From JAVBSN01 sp031556525 (GTDB taxonomy: Bacteria > Bacillota > Clostridia > Lachnospirales > Lachnospiraceae), in the NCBI GenBank assembly GCA_031556525.1, contig JAVBSS010000044.1:1-30995 (forward strand): a stretch of 30,995 nt of DNA. The letters run 5' to 3'. Each line of letters opens with the position of its first letter. Position 1 is the stretch's first letter. Below the pieces are notes generated by a model. That model made no database searches and was not told the DNA's origin. It was given only the letters and a program-made list of their open reading frames with translations. Positions 8,060 through 15,559 of the stretch are shown piece after piece. Made by a program: the position numbers and the translations under genes.

Positions 8060-9877
8060 ATGGATAATAGTATTAAACGTGGATTGGTAATGTGGCTAGT
8101 GATCATTGCCATAGTAATTGGATGTGTGTGGGCAACGGATAGAAAATTGGCTAACGAGACAACTAATTATACTTATAAAGATTTACAAAGTGATCTTGAA
8201 GAACATGGAAAAGTAGTAAGTGTTGCAATACAACAGAATGAAGAAGTTCCAACAGGAACTGTAGGAGTTGAGTATAGTAATGGTACAATAATCAAATTTT
8301 ACACTTCCGATGTTAAGGATATTGTTAATATATATAATGATATTGATACATCAGCACAGTTATATTTAACAGATGTTAAGAGACCTAGTGTCATGGTTCA
8401 ACTTATGCCTTATATTATTATAGGTGTTGTTGGTATTCTTGTAATTATGATTATGCTTGGAAGAAATGCAGCAAGTAGTGGAAGTAATGCTAAGATGGCT
8501 AACTTTGGAAGAAGTAAAGCAAGAATGATGTTAGATGGTGATAACAAGACTAATTTTAAAGATGTAGCAGGATTGCAAGAAGAGAAAGAAGAATTAGCAG
8601 AGTTAGTAGATTTCTTAAAGACACCGTCTAAATATGTTGATTTAGGTGCTAGAATTCCGAAGGGCGTATTATTAGAGGGACCTCCAGGAACAGGTAAGAC
8701 TTTGCTTGCTAAGGCTATAGCTGGAGAAGCAGGAGTACCATTTTTTAGCATATCTGGTTCTGAATTTGTAGAAATGTTTGTCGGTGTTGGAGCATCTCGT
8801 GTTAGAGATTTATTTGAAGATGCTAAGAAACATGCACCTTGTATTATATTTATAGATGAGATTGATGCAGTAGCAAGAAGAAGAGGTTCTGGACATGGTG
8901 GTGGACACGATGAAAGAGAGCAAACGCTTAATCAGTTACTTGTTGAGATGGATGGATTTGAAGTTAATTCTGGAATTATAGTGATGGCGGCTACTAATAG
9001 AGTTGATATATTGGATCCAGCTATATTAAGACCAGGAAGATTTGATAGAAAAGTATATGTTGGTAGACCAGATGTAAAAGGTAGACGTGAAATTCTTGGT
9101 GTTCATACTAGGAAGAAACCTCTTGGTGAAGATATAGACTTACAAGAAATAGCAAGAACAACAGCAGGATTTTCAGGTGCAGATTTAGAGAATCTTATGA
9201 ATGAGTCAGCAATTAGCGCAGCAAAAGATAGCAGAAAGTTCATTGTAAAAGATGATGTTGAAAAAGCATTTATAAAGGTTGGAATTGGTACAGAGAAGAA
9301 GAGCCGTGTAGTACCAGAAAAGGATAAAGAAATAACAGCATATCATGAAGCAGGCCACGCAATATTATTCCATGTGTTAGATGGAGTAGGTCCTGTATAT
9401 ACAGTATCAATTATACCTACAGGAACAGATGCAGCAGGATATACAATGCCATTACCAGAGAATGATAATGTACATTACACTAGAGGAAATATGCTTCAAG
9501 ACATAAAAGTTTCTCTTGGTGGACGTATAGCAGAAGAGATGGTTATGGATGATATTACATCAGGTGCGTCTCAAGACATTAAACAGGCAACAAAAACAGC
9601 TAGAGCTATGGTTGAAAGATTTGGTATGTCAAAAGAACTAGGAATAATTGATTACGCAACAGATAGAGAAACTGTTAGTGAGAAAGTATCACAAAAGATA
9701 GATAGTGAAGTTAAGAAAATTATTGACGAGTGTTATGTAGAGGCAAGAAAGATTTTAGAAGAAAATATTAACATTCTTCATAGCTGTGCTAAGCTTTTAT
9801 TAGAGAAAGAGAGAATCGATAGAGCTGAATTTGAAGCATTATTCGATGATAATAGTCAGTCAGGATTGTTTGATTAG
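8060..9877 (+). CDS. ftsH: ATP-dependent zinc metalloprotease FtsH
   Basis: A 605-residue membrane AAA+ protease. It has two membrane helices (about 10-27 and 113-133) flanking a small extracytoplasmic domain. The AAA module has Walker A GPPGTGKT (207-214), Walker B IIFIDEIDAV, and the second region of homology with ATNRVDILDPAILRPGRFDR. The M41 zinc site HEAGH is at 429-433. FtsH is a hexamer that degrades misfolded membrane proteins and short-lived regulators; in Bacillus it also influences sporulation. The ribosome binding site AAGGGAG is about 12 bases from the ATG, a longer spacing than usual. All catalytic residues are intact. Confidence 0.97.
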   Translation: MDNSIKRGLVMWLVIIAIVIGCVWATDRKLANETTNYTYKDLQSDLEEHGKVVSVAIQQNEEVPTGTVGVEYSNGTIIKFYTSDVKDIVNIYNDIDTSAQLYLTDVKRPSVMVQLMPYIIIGVVGILVIMIMLGRNAASSGSNAKMANFGRSKARMMLDGDNKTNFKDVAGLQEEKEELAELVDFLKTPSKYVDLGARIPKGVLLEGPPGTGKTLLAKAIAGEAGVPFFSISGSEFVEMFVGVGASRVRDLFEDAKKHAPCIIFIDEIDAVARRRGSGHGGGHDEREQTLNQLLVEMDGFEVNSGIIVMAATNRVDILDPAILRPGRFDRKVYVGRPDVKGRREILGVHTRKKPLGEDIDLQEIARTTAGFSGADLENLMNESAISAAKDSRKFIVKDDVEKAFIKVGIGTEKKSRVVPEKDKEITAYHEAGHAILFHVLDGVGPVYTVSIIPTGTDAAGYTMPLPENDNVHYTRGNMLQDIKVSLGGRIAEEMVMDDITSGASQDIKQATKTARAMVERFGMSKELGIIDYATDRETVSEKVSQKIDSEVKKIIDECYVEARKILEENINILHSCAKLLLEKERIDRAEFEALFDDNSQSGLFD

Positions 9878-10236
9878 TTAAAAATTATAGTATTTTGACA
9901 TAAAGTATGCAATTTAGATAAAAACAAATAGTATTGTGGCAAATAGTGAACGTTATGTTGCTTGAATATGTTTAAAATGTCCAAAAAAAAAGTTGTACTT
10001 TGGTAACACTTTTTTTAGACATCTGATATAATAATTATTGTAACCCCCCCAATACATTATATAGTTTTTTGCTACACCCCATAAGTAACAAAATACCTTC
10101 TCCAAAAAGGGCAGCTGATCGGAATGGCTGTCCTTTTTACTGTCCATAAATAATCTTTTTCATGTATTTCCCTTGTCTAATAAGTCAATATAAGGTAAAA
10201 TTACTAAATGAAACAATATGCAGGGAGTATATAACG
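9878..10236 (+). other. Intergenic region between ftsH and the GH13 gene
   Basis: I see no convincing gene in these 359 bases. There is an inverted repeat at about 9977-10022 (ATGTCC with an A-run, facing a T-run with AGACAT). A TATAAT lies at 10027-10032 without a good -35 at the right distance. There are C-rich patches (CCCCCCC near 10050) and a strong hairpin at 10104-10138. TTGACA at 9895-9900 lacks a good -10. The GH13 promoter is probably in here but is not clear. Confidence 0.5.
10104..10138 (+). terminator. Hairpin terminator or attenuator ahead of the GH13 gene
   Basis: A 12-bp stem (10104-10115 with 10127-10138, one G-U pair) with an 11-base loop; the 3' arm ends in five T and the 5' arm begins with five A. 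It could end ftsH transcripts, work in both directions, or lie in the leader of the GH13 gene about 100 bases before its start codon. Sequence alone does not decide. Confidence 0.65.
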
Positions 10237-12345
10237 ATGGGTTTATCATTTAGAAATTTTTCAGTGGTAGAGAAAATACAGAGCTACGTATTTAATACAA
10301 AACCAGCACTTAATACAGGTGCGTTATTTAGTGACGGTACCAAATATTATAGAATACCATCAGATCCTATGGTTGGTGATGATGTTAGAATTAGATTTAG
10401 AACAGGAATTGATAATGTCGATGAAGTATATCTTATTCATAGGGGTGCTAAGGATAAGATGAAAATAGTTGGTAGTGATAAGATGTTTGATTATTACGAG
10501 GCAACTATTCCTAAAATAGATAAAGATATTATAGAATATTATTTTGAGGTAGTATCAGGAAAAGTTACTTGTTACTTTAATAAAGTGGGAGTATCGGGAA
10601 ATATTAACCCAGATTATAATTTTAAAATCACACCAGGTTTTACAACTCCGGAATGGGCAAAGGGTGCGGTGTTTTACCAAATATATGTGGATAGATTTTG
10701 CAATGGCGATAAGACAAATGATGTACTTGATAATGAATATAGTTATATTGGAGAAGGAACTAGAAGGATAACCGATTGGGGCAAATATCCTGATTCGATG
10801 GATGTGCGTTCTTTTTATGGTGGAGATCTTCAAGGTGTTATGGATAAGTTGGATTACTTACAAGACCTAGGAATAGATGTAATATATTTTAATCCATTAT
10901 TCGTATCCCCATCTAATCATAAGTATGACATACAAGATTATGATTATATAGATCCTCATTTTGGACGTATTGTTGCAGATGAGGGTGTATGTTTACAAAA
11001 TGGTGATATTACAAATAAAAATTCGACAAGATATATAGATAGAGTAACGAATAAGGCTAATCTAGAGGCTAGTAATCAATTGTTTATAGAATTGGTGGAA
11101 GAGGCTCATAAGAGAAACATAAGAGTTATATTAGATGGTGTATTTAATCATTGCGGTTCGTTTAATAAGTGGCTAGATAAAGAATGTATATATGAGAACC
11201 AAGAAGACTATGATAAGGGTGCATATCCATCAGCAGATAGTCCGTATAGAAGTTTCTTTCATTTTTATAGAGACTATGAATGGCCTTATAATAGTTCGTA
11301 CGATGGTTGGTGGGGTCATGACACTTTGCCAAAACTTAATTATGAAGAATCACCAAGCTTATATGCATACATTTTAAATGTTGCTAAGAAGTGGGTATCA
11401 CCACCATTTAATGCAGATGGTTGGAGATTAGATGTTGCAGCCGATTTAGGTCATTCAGCAGATTTTAATCATAGTTTCTGGCGTGATTTTAGAGATGTTG
11501 TAAAAGAAGCTAATCCAGAGGCTATTATATTAGCAGAGCATTATGGAGATCCTGAGAGTTGGTTACGTGGTGATCAATGGGATACAGTTATGAACTATGA
11601 TGCATTTATGGAACCATTAACATGGTTTTTAACAGGTGTAGAGAAACATAGTGATGAATTCAGAGGAGATCTATTAGGTAATGCAGATTCATTTGTAGGT
11701 GCGATGAAACATCATATGTCAAGATTCCATCAACAGTCATTAGATGTAGCAATGAATGAACTATCTAATCACGATCATTCAAGGTTCTTAACGAGAACTA
11801 ATAGACGTGTTGGTAGAACTCATACATTAGGTGCCCAGGCAGCTAACGAGAATATTAATAAGGGTGTATTTAGGGAAGCAGTAGTATTCCAGATGACATG
11901 GCCAGGAGCACCAACTATATATTATGGTGATGAAGCAGGATTATGTGGCTGGACTGACCCAGATAATAGAAGAACTTATCCTTGGGGAAATGAGGATATG
12001 GAATTAATAGAATTTCATAAGGATATGATTAAAATTCATAAATCATATGAAGCCTTAATGAGAGGTTCCGTACAATTTGTATACGGACAGCATAAAGTAA
12101 TAGCCTATGGAAGATTTACAGATACAGAGAAATTCATAGTTATTCTTAATAACAATTATGAAGAAGTAAATCTACAATTAAGGGTTTCTAATATAGGAAT
12201 ACCAGACGGTACAATGTTAACACAACTCATGCTTACAACCGAGGAGGGGTATTTCTTAGAACCAAAAAAATATGAGGTATTTAATAATACTTTGAATATA
12301 AATGTATCAAAAATATCTGCAACAGTTTTAAGAGCAGAATTATAA
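10237..12345 (+). CDS. GH13 alpha-glycosidase (neopullulanase/cyclomaltodextrinase-like)
   Basis: About 702 residues from ATG 10237, chosen because GGGAG lies just upstream; an ATG at 10162 has no such site. An N-terminal beta domain (CBM34-like, about residues 25-135) precedes the catalytic barrel. Barrel motifs: DGVFNHCG, GWRLDVAADLGH with nucleophile D399, AEHYG with acid/base E434, and SNHDHSRF with D513. The C-terminal beta domain ends at residue 702. No signal peptide is seen, so it likely acts in the cytoplasm on imported maltodextrins, cyclodextrins or pullulan fragments. The CBM34-like domain supports the GH13_20-type group. The substrate is inferred from family. Confidence 0.9.
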   Translation: MGLSFRNFSVVEKIQSYVFNTKPALNTGALFSDGTKYYRIPSDPMVGDDVRIRFRTGIDNVDEVYLIHRGAKDKMKIVGSDKMFDYYEATIPKIDKDIIEYYFEVVSGKVTCYFNKVGVSGNINPDYNFKITPGFTTPEWAKGAVFYQIYVDRFCNGDKTNDVLDNEYSYIGEGTRRITDWGKYPDSMDVRSFYGGDLQGVMDKLDYLQDLGIDVIYFNPLFVSPSNHKYDIQDYDYIDPHFGRIVADEGVCLQNGDITNKNSTRYIDRVTNKANLEASNQLFIELVEEAHKRNIRVILDGVFNHCGSFNKWLDKECIYENQEDYDKGAYPSADSPYRSFFHFYRDYEWPYNSSYDGWWGHDTLPKLNYEESPSLYAYILNVAKKWVSPPFNADGWRLDVAADLGHSADFNHSFWRDFRDVVKEANPEAIILAEHYGDPESWLRGDQWDTVMNYDAFMEPLTWFLTGVEKHSDEFRGDLLGNADSFVGAMKHHMSRFHQQSLDVAMNELSNHDHSRFLTRTNRRVGRTHTLGAQAANENINKGVFREAVVFQMTWPGAPTIYYGDEAGLCGWTDPDNRRTYPWGNEDMELIEFHKDMIKIHKSYEALMRGSVQFVYGQHKVIAYGRFTDTEKFIVILNNNYEEVNLQLRVSNIGIPDGTMLTQLMLTTEEGYFLEPKKYEVFNNTLNINVSKISATVLRAEL

Positions 12346-12353
12346 AAAATAGC

Positions 12354-12382
12354 TTGCAATTAAGATTGAAATGAATTATAAT
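12354..12382 (+). promoter_or_regulatory. Promoter of the tRNA-Tyr/tRNA-Leu unit
   Basis: TTGCAA (12354-12359), a 17-base spacer and TATAAT (12377-12382) lie 22 bases before tRNA-Tyr. Overlapping it is a 9-bp inverted repeat, CAATTAAGA (12357-12365) with TCTTAATTG (12383-12391). Confidence 0.8.
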
Positions 12383-12403
12383 TCTTAATTGTGAGCAATA
12401 CAT

Positions 12404-12485
12404 GGATGGGTTCCCGAGCGGCCAAAGGGGGCAGACTGTAAATCTGTTGTCTACGACTTCGAAGGTTCGAATCCTTCTCCATCCA
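12404..12485 (+). tRNA. tRNA-Tyr (anticodon GUA)
   Basis: An 82-base type II tRNA with a long variable arm. The acceptor GGATGGG pairs with the 3' TCCATCC, followed by discriminator A. The anticodon loop is CTGTAAA with anticodon GTA, and the T arm reads GGTTCGAATCC. CCA is not encoded. Confidence 0.96.
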
Positions 12486-12492
12486 CTTAAAT

Positions 12493-12578
12493 GCCGGCGT
12501 GGCGGAACTGGCAGACGCACAGGACTTAAAATCCTGCGGGACTAATCTCCCGTACCGGTTCGATTCCGGTCGCCGGCA
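12493..12578 (+). tRNA. tRNA-Leu (anticodon UAA)
   Basis: An 86-base type II tRNA. The acceptor GCCGGCG pairs with CGCCGGC, followed by discriminator A. Anticodon stem CAGGA/TCCTG encloses loop CTTAAAA, anticodon TAA, reading UUA, a very common leucine codon in this AT-rich DNA. The T arm reads CGGTTCGATTCCG. It is seven bases after tRNA-Tyr and shares its transcript. Confidence 0.96.
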
Positions 12579-12587
12579 TTATACGGA

Positions 12588-12618
12588 ACTCAATCCTTAT
12601 GTAAGGATTGGGTTTTTT
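12588..12618 (+). terminator. Terminator of the tRNA unit
   Basis: Stem 12588-12599 pairs with 12602-12613 (core CAATCCTTA with TAAGGATTG; one terminal G-U pair), with a two-base loop as drawn, followed by six T. Confidence 0.9.
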
Positions 12619-12663
12619 ATTATATTGCCATTTTGTGAAGACTAAGGGGGAAAAGGGGAACTT

Positions 12664-14586
12664 ATGGGTAAGAAGAGATTAATTTTATTTTGTATATTAA
12701 TAGTGGCTATAATACCACTTATAGGATATTCATACAAAGTAAATGCAGAGGATGTTAGCGGATATGAAATAACAGGCTATGATGTTACGTTAACGGTAAA
12801 TGAAGATAATTCTATTTATGTTACTGAGAAAATAGAGGTATATTTTAGTGATGATAGGCATGGGATAACACGAAAAATACCATTAAAAAATAATATATTT
12901 AGAGTAGATGGAACTACTTCCAAAAATAATGCTAAAATAACAGTTGTAAAAGTAAGTGATCAATATGAAATATATGAAGATACTTTGTACAAGGTAATTA
13001 AGATTGGAGATTCGGAAAAGACTATAACGGGTAAGAAAAGTTACGAGATACAGTATATATATGATATAGGTAAAGATCCTTGTGAAAATTATGATGAATT
13101 GTATTTTAACTTGATAGGCAATGCGTGGGATACAGAGATTAAGAATGTATCCTATAAGATTGTTATGCCTAAGAGTTTTGATGAGACTAAATTAGGATTT
13201 GCATGGGGATATATTGGTTCGAGGAAAAGTGATGGTTTTGATTATACCATAGAGGATAATACAATAACGGGAACTTATAATGGGACTCTTAGTTCAGGGG
13301 AAGGTATAACTGTTAGATTAAAATTACCAGAAGGTTATTTTGTACGAATGGGAAACTTTGATTTTGAATTAATTTTATTAATAGGTTTACCTATTGTATT
13401 GTTAGGTATCTCAATTTTATTATGGAATATGTTCGGAAAGAATGACAAACTGGTTGAACCAGTAGAATTATATCCACCTAAGAGTATGAATAGTGTGGAA
13501 GTTGGATTAATGTACAAGGGTAAAGTAGAAGATAGAGAGGTTATGTCATTATTAGTCTATTTAGCCAATAAGGGATATATACAGATAATAGATAGCAAAA
13601 TGGATGGTCAATATAGAATAATTAAATTAAAAGAATACGATGGAAATAATGTATGCGAAGAGATGTTCTTTAATGGATTATTTACAAGAAAAATAGATGT
13701 AAATAATATTCCTCTAGATTTTCACGGAGATTTTAATCGAGATGAAGTAACACGATATGACTTGGAAGATAGTTTTTATGGTGCAGTATACTCAATTAAA
13801 AAATACCTAAATAGCAAAGAGAATCAAAATAAAATAATAGAACCGTCTTCTAAGATAGCTCAAATATTTATAGCAATTATAATATTGGTAACCATGTTTA
13901 TAATAGAACTAAATCCTGTTAGAGATGGTGTTGGAGTAGAAGCAATACTGGAGTCTGTATTTGTACCATTTTTCTCACTAGGTGCTATATTTTATTGTGT
14001 ATTTAATAAAGTTGATGTAATTCTTAAAATAATGTTTATGGGACCAGCAATACTTTTTACAGGATTTATATATATTAATTCCCTTGCCCCTGGTTTAGAA
14101 CATAATTCTAGAAATCTTGTAGTGTTTATAGTAGGAATGATATGTGTTTTAATAATGATGTATTTTTGTATTACAATGAAGAAGAGAACAGCTTATGGAA
14201 GTATGATGTTGGGAAGAATAAAAGGATTTAAGAAATTTTTGGAGATGGTAGAGAAACCAAAATTAGAAGAATTGGTAATGGAAGACCCTGAATATTTCTA
14301 TAACATATTGCCTTATACTTATGTGCTAGATGTATCGGATAAGTGGATTAAGAAATTTGAATCTATTTCTATGCGAGAGCCAAATTGGTATGCAGGATAT
14401 TCGGAATATGATAACTTTGATATTTATGAGTTTAGTGAGTTTGTTCATTCGACTATGGAATTATCAATGAGTGCGCCATCATCTTCATCAGGAGATTATG
14501 GTTCATCGAGCGATAGCTCTGGAGGTAGTTCAGGTGGAGGATTTTCAGGAGGAGGCTCTGGTGGAGGCGGAGGCGGAAGCTGGTAG
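12664..14586 (+). CDS. DUF2207 domain membrane protein
   Basis: A 640-residue protein with an N-terminal signal sequence or anchor (about residues 5-24). A DUF2207 beta domain contains the typical VTEKIEVYFSDDRHGITRKIP stretch. A membrane helix lies at about 235-257, then a cytoplasmic winged-helix-like part (MSLLVYLANKGYIQI). A cluster of helices follows at about 397-510, and the C-terminal tail is very rich in Gly and Ser (GGGFSGGGSGGGGGGSW). The flexible tail ending in W is characteristic. The family has no established biochemistry but is often next to lemA, as here. Start ATG 12664 follows AAGGGG. Confidence 0.9.
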   Translation: MGKKRLILFCILIVAIIPLIGYSYKVNAEDVSGYEITGYDVTLTVNEDNSIYVTEKIEVYFSDDRHGITRKIPLKNNIFRVDGTTSKNNAKITVVKVSDQYEIYEDTLYKVIKIGDSEKTITGKKSYEIQYIYDIGKDPCENYDELYFNLIGNAWDTEIKNVSYKIVMPKSFDETKLGFAWGYIGSRKSDGFDYTIEDNTITGTYNGTLSSGEGITVRLKLPEGYFVRMGNFDFELILLIGLPIVLLGISILLWNMFGKNDKLVEPVELYPPKSMNSVEVGLMYKGKVEDREVMSLLVYLANKGYIQIIDSKMDGQYRIIKLKEYDGNNVCEEMFFNGLFTRKIDVNNIPLDFHGDFNRDEVTRYDLEDSFYGAVYSIKKYLNSKENQNKIIEPSSKIAQIFIAIIILVTMFIIELNPVRDGVGVEAILESVFVPFFSLGAIFYCVFNKVDVILKIMFMGPAILFTGFIYINSLAPGLEHNSRNLVVFIVGMICVLIMMYFCITMKKRTAYGSMMLGRIKGFKKFLEMVEKPKLEELVMEDPEYFYNILPYTYVLDVSDKWIKKFESISMREPNWYAGYSEYDNFDIYEFSEFVHSTMELSMSAPSSSSGDYGSSSDSSGGSSGGGFSGGGSGGGGGGSW

Positions 14587-14646
14587 ACACCTAATTAGTA
14601 AAATGGTAACTATATAATGAAAGTGGTACATACGAGGAGGATTATT

Positions 14647-15201
14647 ATGATGTTATTTATTATTGGATTATTATTGGTAGTTGTTATATGTTTGGTATAT
14701 TTATTTGTAGAGTACAATAATTTTATTAGATTAAAAAACGCAGTGAAAGAAGCTTTTGCAACAATGGATGTGTATCTTAAAAAACGTTGGGATCTAATAC
14801 CTAACCTTGTGGAAGTAGTAAAAGGATATGCAAAGCATGAGAGTTCTACATTAGAGAATGTTGTTAGATTAAGAAGTTCAGCATATGATAATATGTCGGA
14901 ATCAGAAAAGATGGAGAAGAACCAAGAACTGAGTGCTTGTATATCAGAGTTAATAGCTATTGCGGAGAATTATCCAGATCTAAAAGCAAGTGAGAGCTTT
15001 AATAATCTAAGTAATCAATTATTAAAAATAGAGGATGATATTGTTAATTCCAGAAAGTATTATAATGCAGTTATTAAAAATATGAATGATAAGGTTCTAA
15101 TGTTTCCAAGCAATATAATTGCTAATATGTTTAACTTCAAAGAAATGGATATGTTTGAAGCGGAGGCAATGGAGAGAAAGAATGTAAAGGTTGAATTATA
15201 A
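14647..15201 (+). CDS. lemA: LemA family protein
   Basis: A 184-residue protein with one N-terminal membrane helix (about residues 1-22) and a helical-bundle domain. LemA signatures: YNNFIRLKNAVKEAFATMDVYLKKRWDLIPNLVE, then KASESFNNLSNQL and EDDIVNSRKYYNAVIKN-type segments. I use ATG 14647 because AGGAGG lies six bases upstream; an in-frame ATG at 14617 lacks a site. The LemA function is not established. Pairing with DUF2207 is a recurrent arrangement and suggests a joint membrane role. The gap to the DUF2207 gene is only 60 bases. Confidence 0.93.
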   Translation: MMLFIIGLLLVVVICLVYLFVEYNNFIRLKNAVKEAFATMDVYLKKRWDLIPNLVEVVKGYAKHESSTLENVVRLRSSAYDNMSESEKMEKNQELSACISELIAIAENYPDLKASESFNNLSNQLLKIEDDIVNSRKYYNAVIKNMNDKVLMFPSNIIANMFNFKEMDMFEAEAMERKNVKVEL

Positions 15202-15259
15202 TAACGATATTTAGCCTACAGGCTTTATATAATATAGTTTAAAAAGAGTGAGAAGAATT

Positions 15260-15409
15260 ATGGAACAAAAGACAAATGGTTTTGGTATTGCATCGATGGT
15301 AATTGGTCTTATAATAGCTGGTGCGTCTATGTTTGATGGTTTGAATAAGTATGTAGAGAAATCACAAGAATACTCATATATTATTAATTGTGTAGGACAA
15401 TATCTATAA
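15260..15409 (+). CDS. Small membrane protein, 49 residues, DUF4190-like N-terminus
   Basis: A short reading frame after lemA coding 49 residues: MEQKTNGFGIASMVIGLII, one hydrophobic segment (about 8-26), then a polar, tyrosine-rich tail. The NGFGIASMVIG pattern resembles the start of DUF4190-type membrane proteins, which are often preceded by zinc ribbons. The protein could be a naturally short member or a truncated one. GAGTGAGAAG lies upstream as a modest ribosome binding site. It falls in the lemA/DUF2207 unit, before a weak terminator at 15444-15475. The coding call is moderate. Confidence 0.55.
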   Translation: MEQKTNGFGIASMVIGLIIAGASMFDGLNKYVEKSQEYSYIINCVGQYL

Positions 15410-15443
15410 TAAGTATAAGTTTATAATTTAACAAATAACATTC

Positions 15444-15475
15444 AAGGGTTCTGGTTTGAAATCAGGGCCTTTTTA
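15444..15475 (+). terminator. Weak terminator after the lemA region
   Basis: AAGG pairs with CCTT and the stem continues with G-U-rich pairs after one bulged G, around loop TTTGAAA. A T-rich tail (TTTTTATTTT) follows. Confidence 0.55.
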
Positions 15476-15559
15476 TTTTGAAAAAACTTTTATTCATTTA
15501 AGGTTTATTTAATAATTGCTCTGTTATATTATTTTTAAGCTAAGAAAAGGAGTATGAAA

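Noticed and set aside
9895..9925. Promoter TTGACA just after ftsH
   Set aside because: No acceptable -10 at 16-18 bases (ATAAAA only).
10162..10236. N-terminal extension of the GH13 protein
   Set aside because: No ribosome binding site at 10162 and the extension has no domain character; ATG 10237 is preceded by GGGAG.
12281..12520. Minus-strand frame across the tRNA genes
   Set aside because: It covers tRNA-Tyr and the GH13 end; translation of tRNA complement is meaningless.
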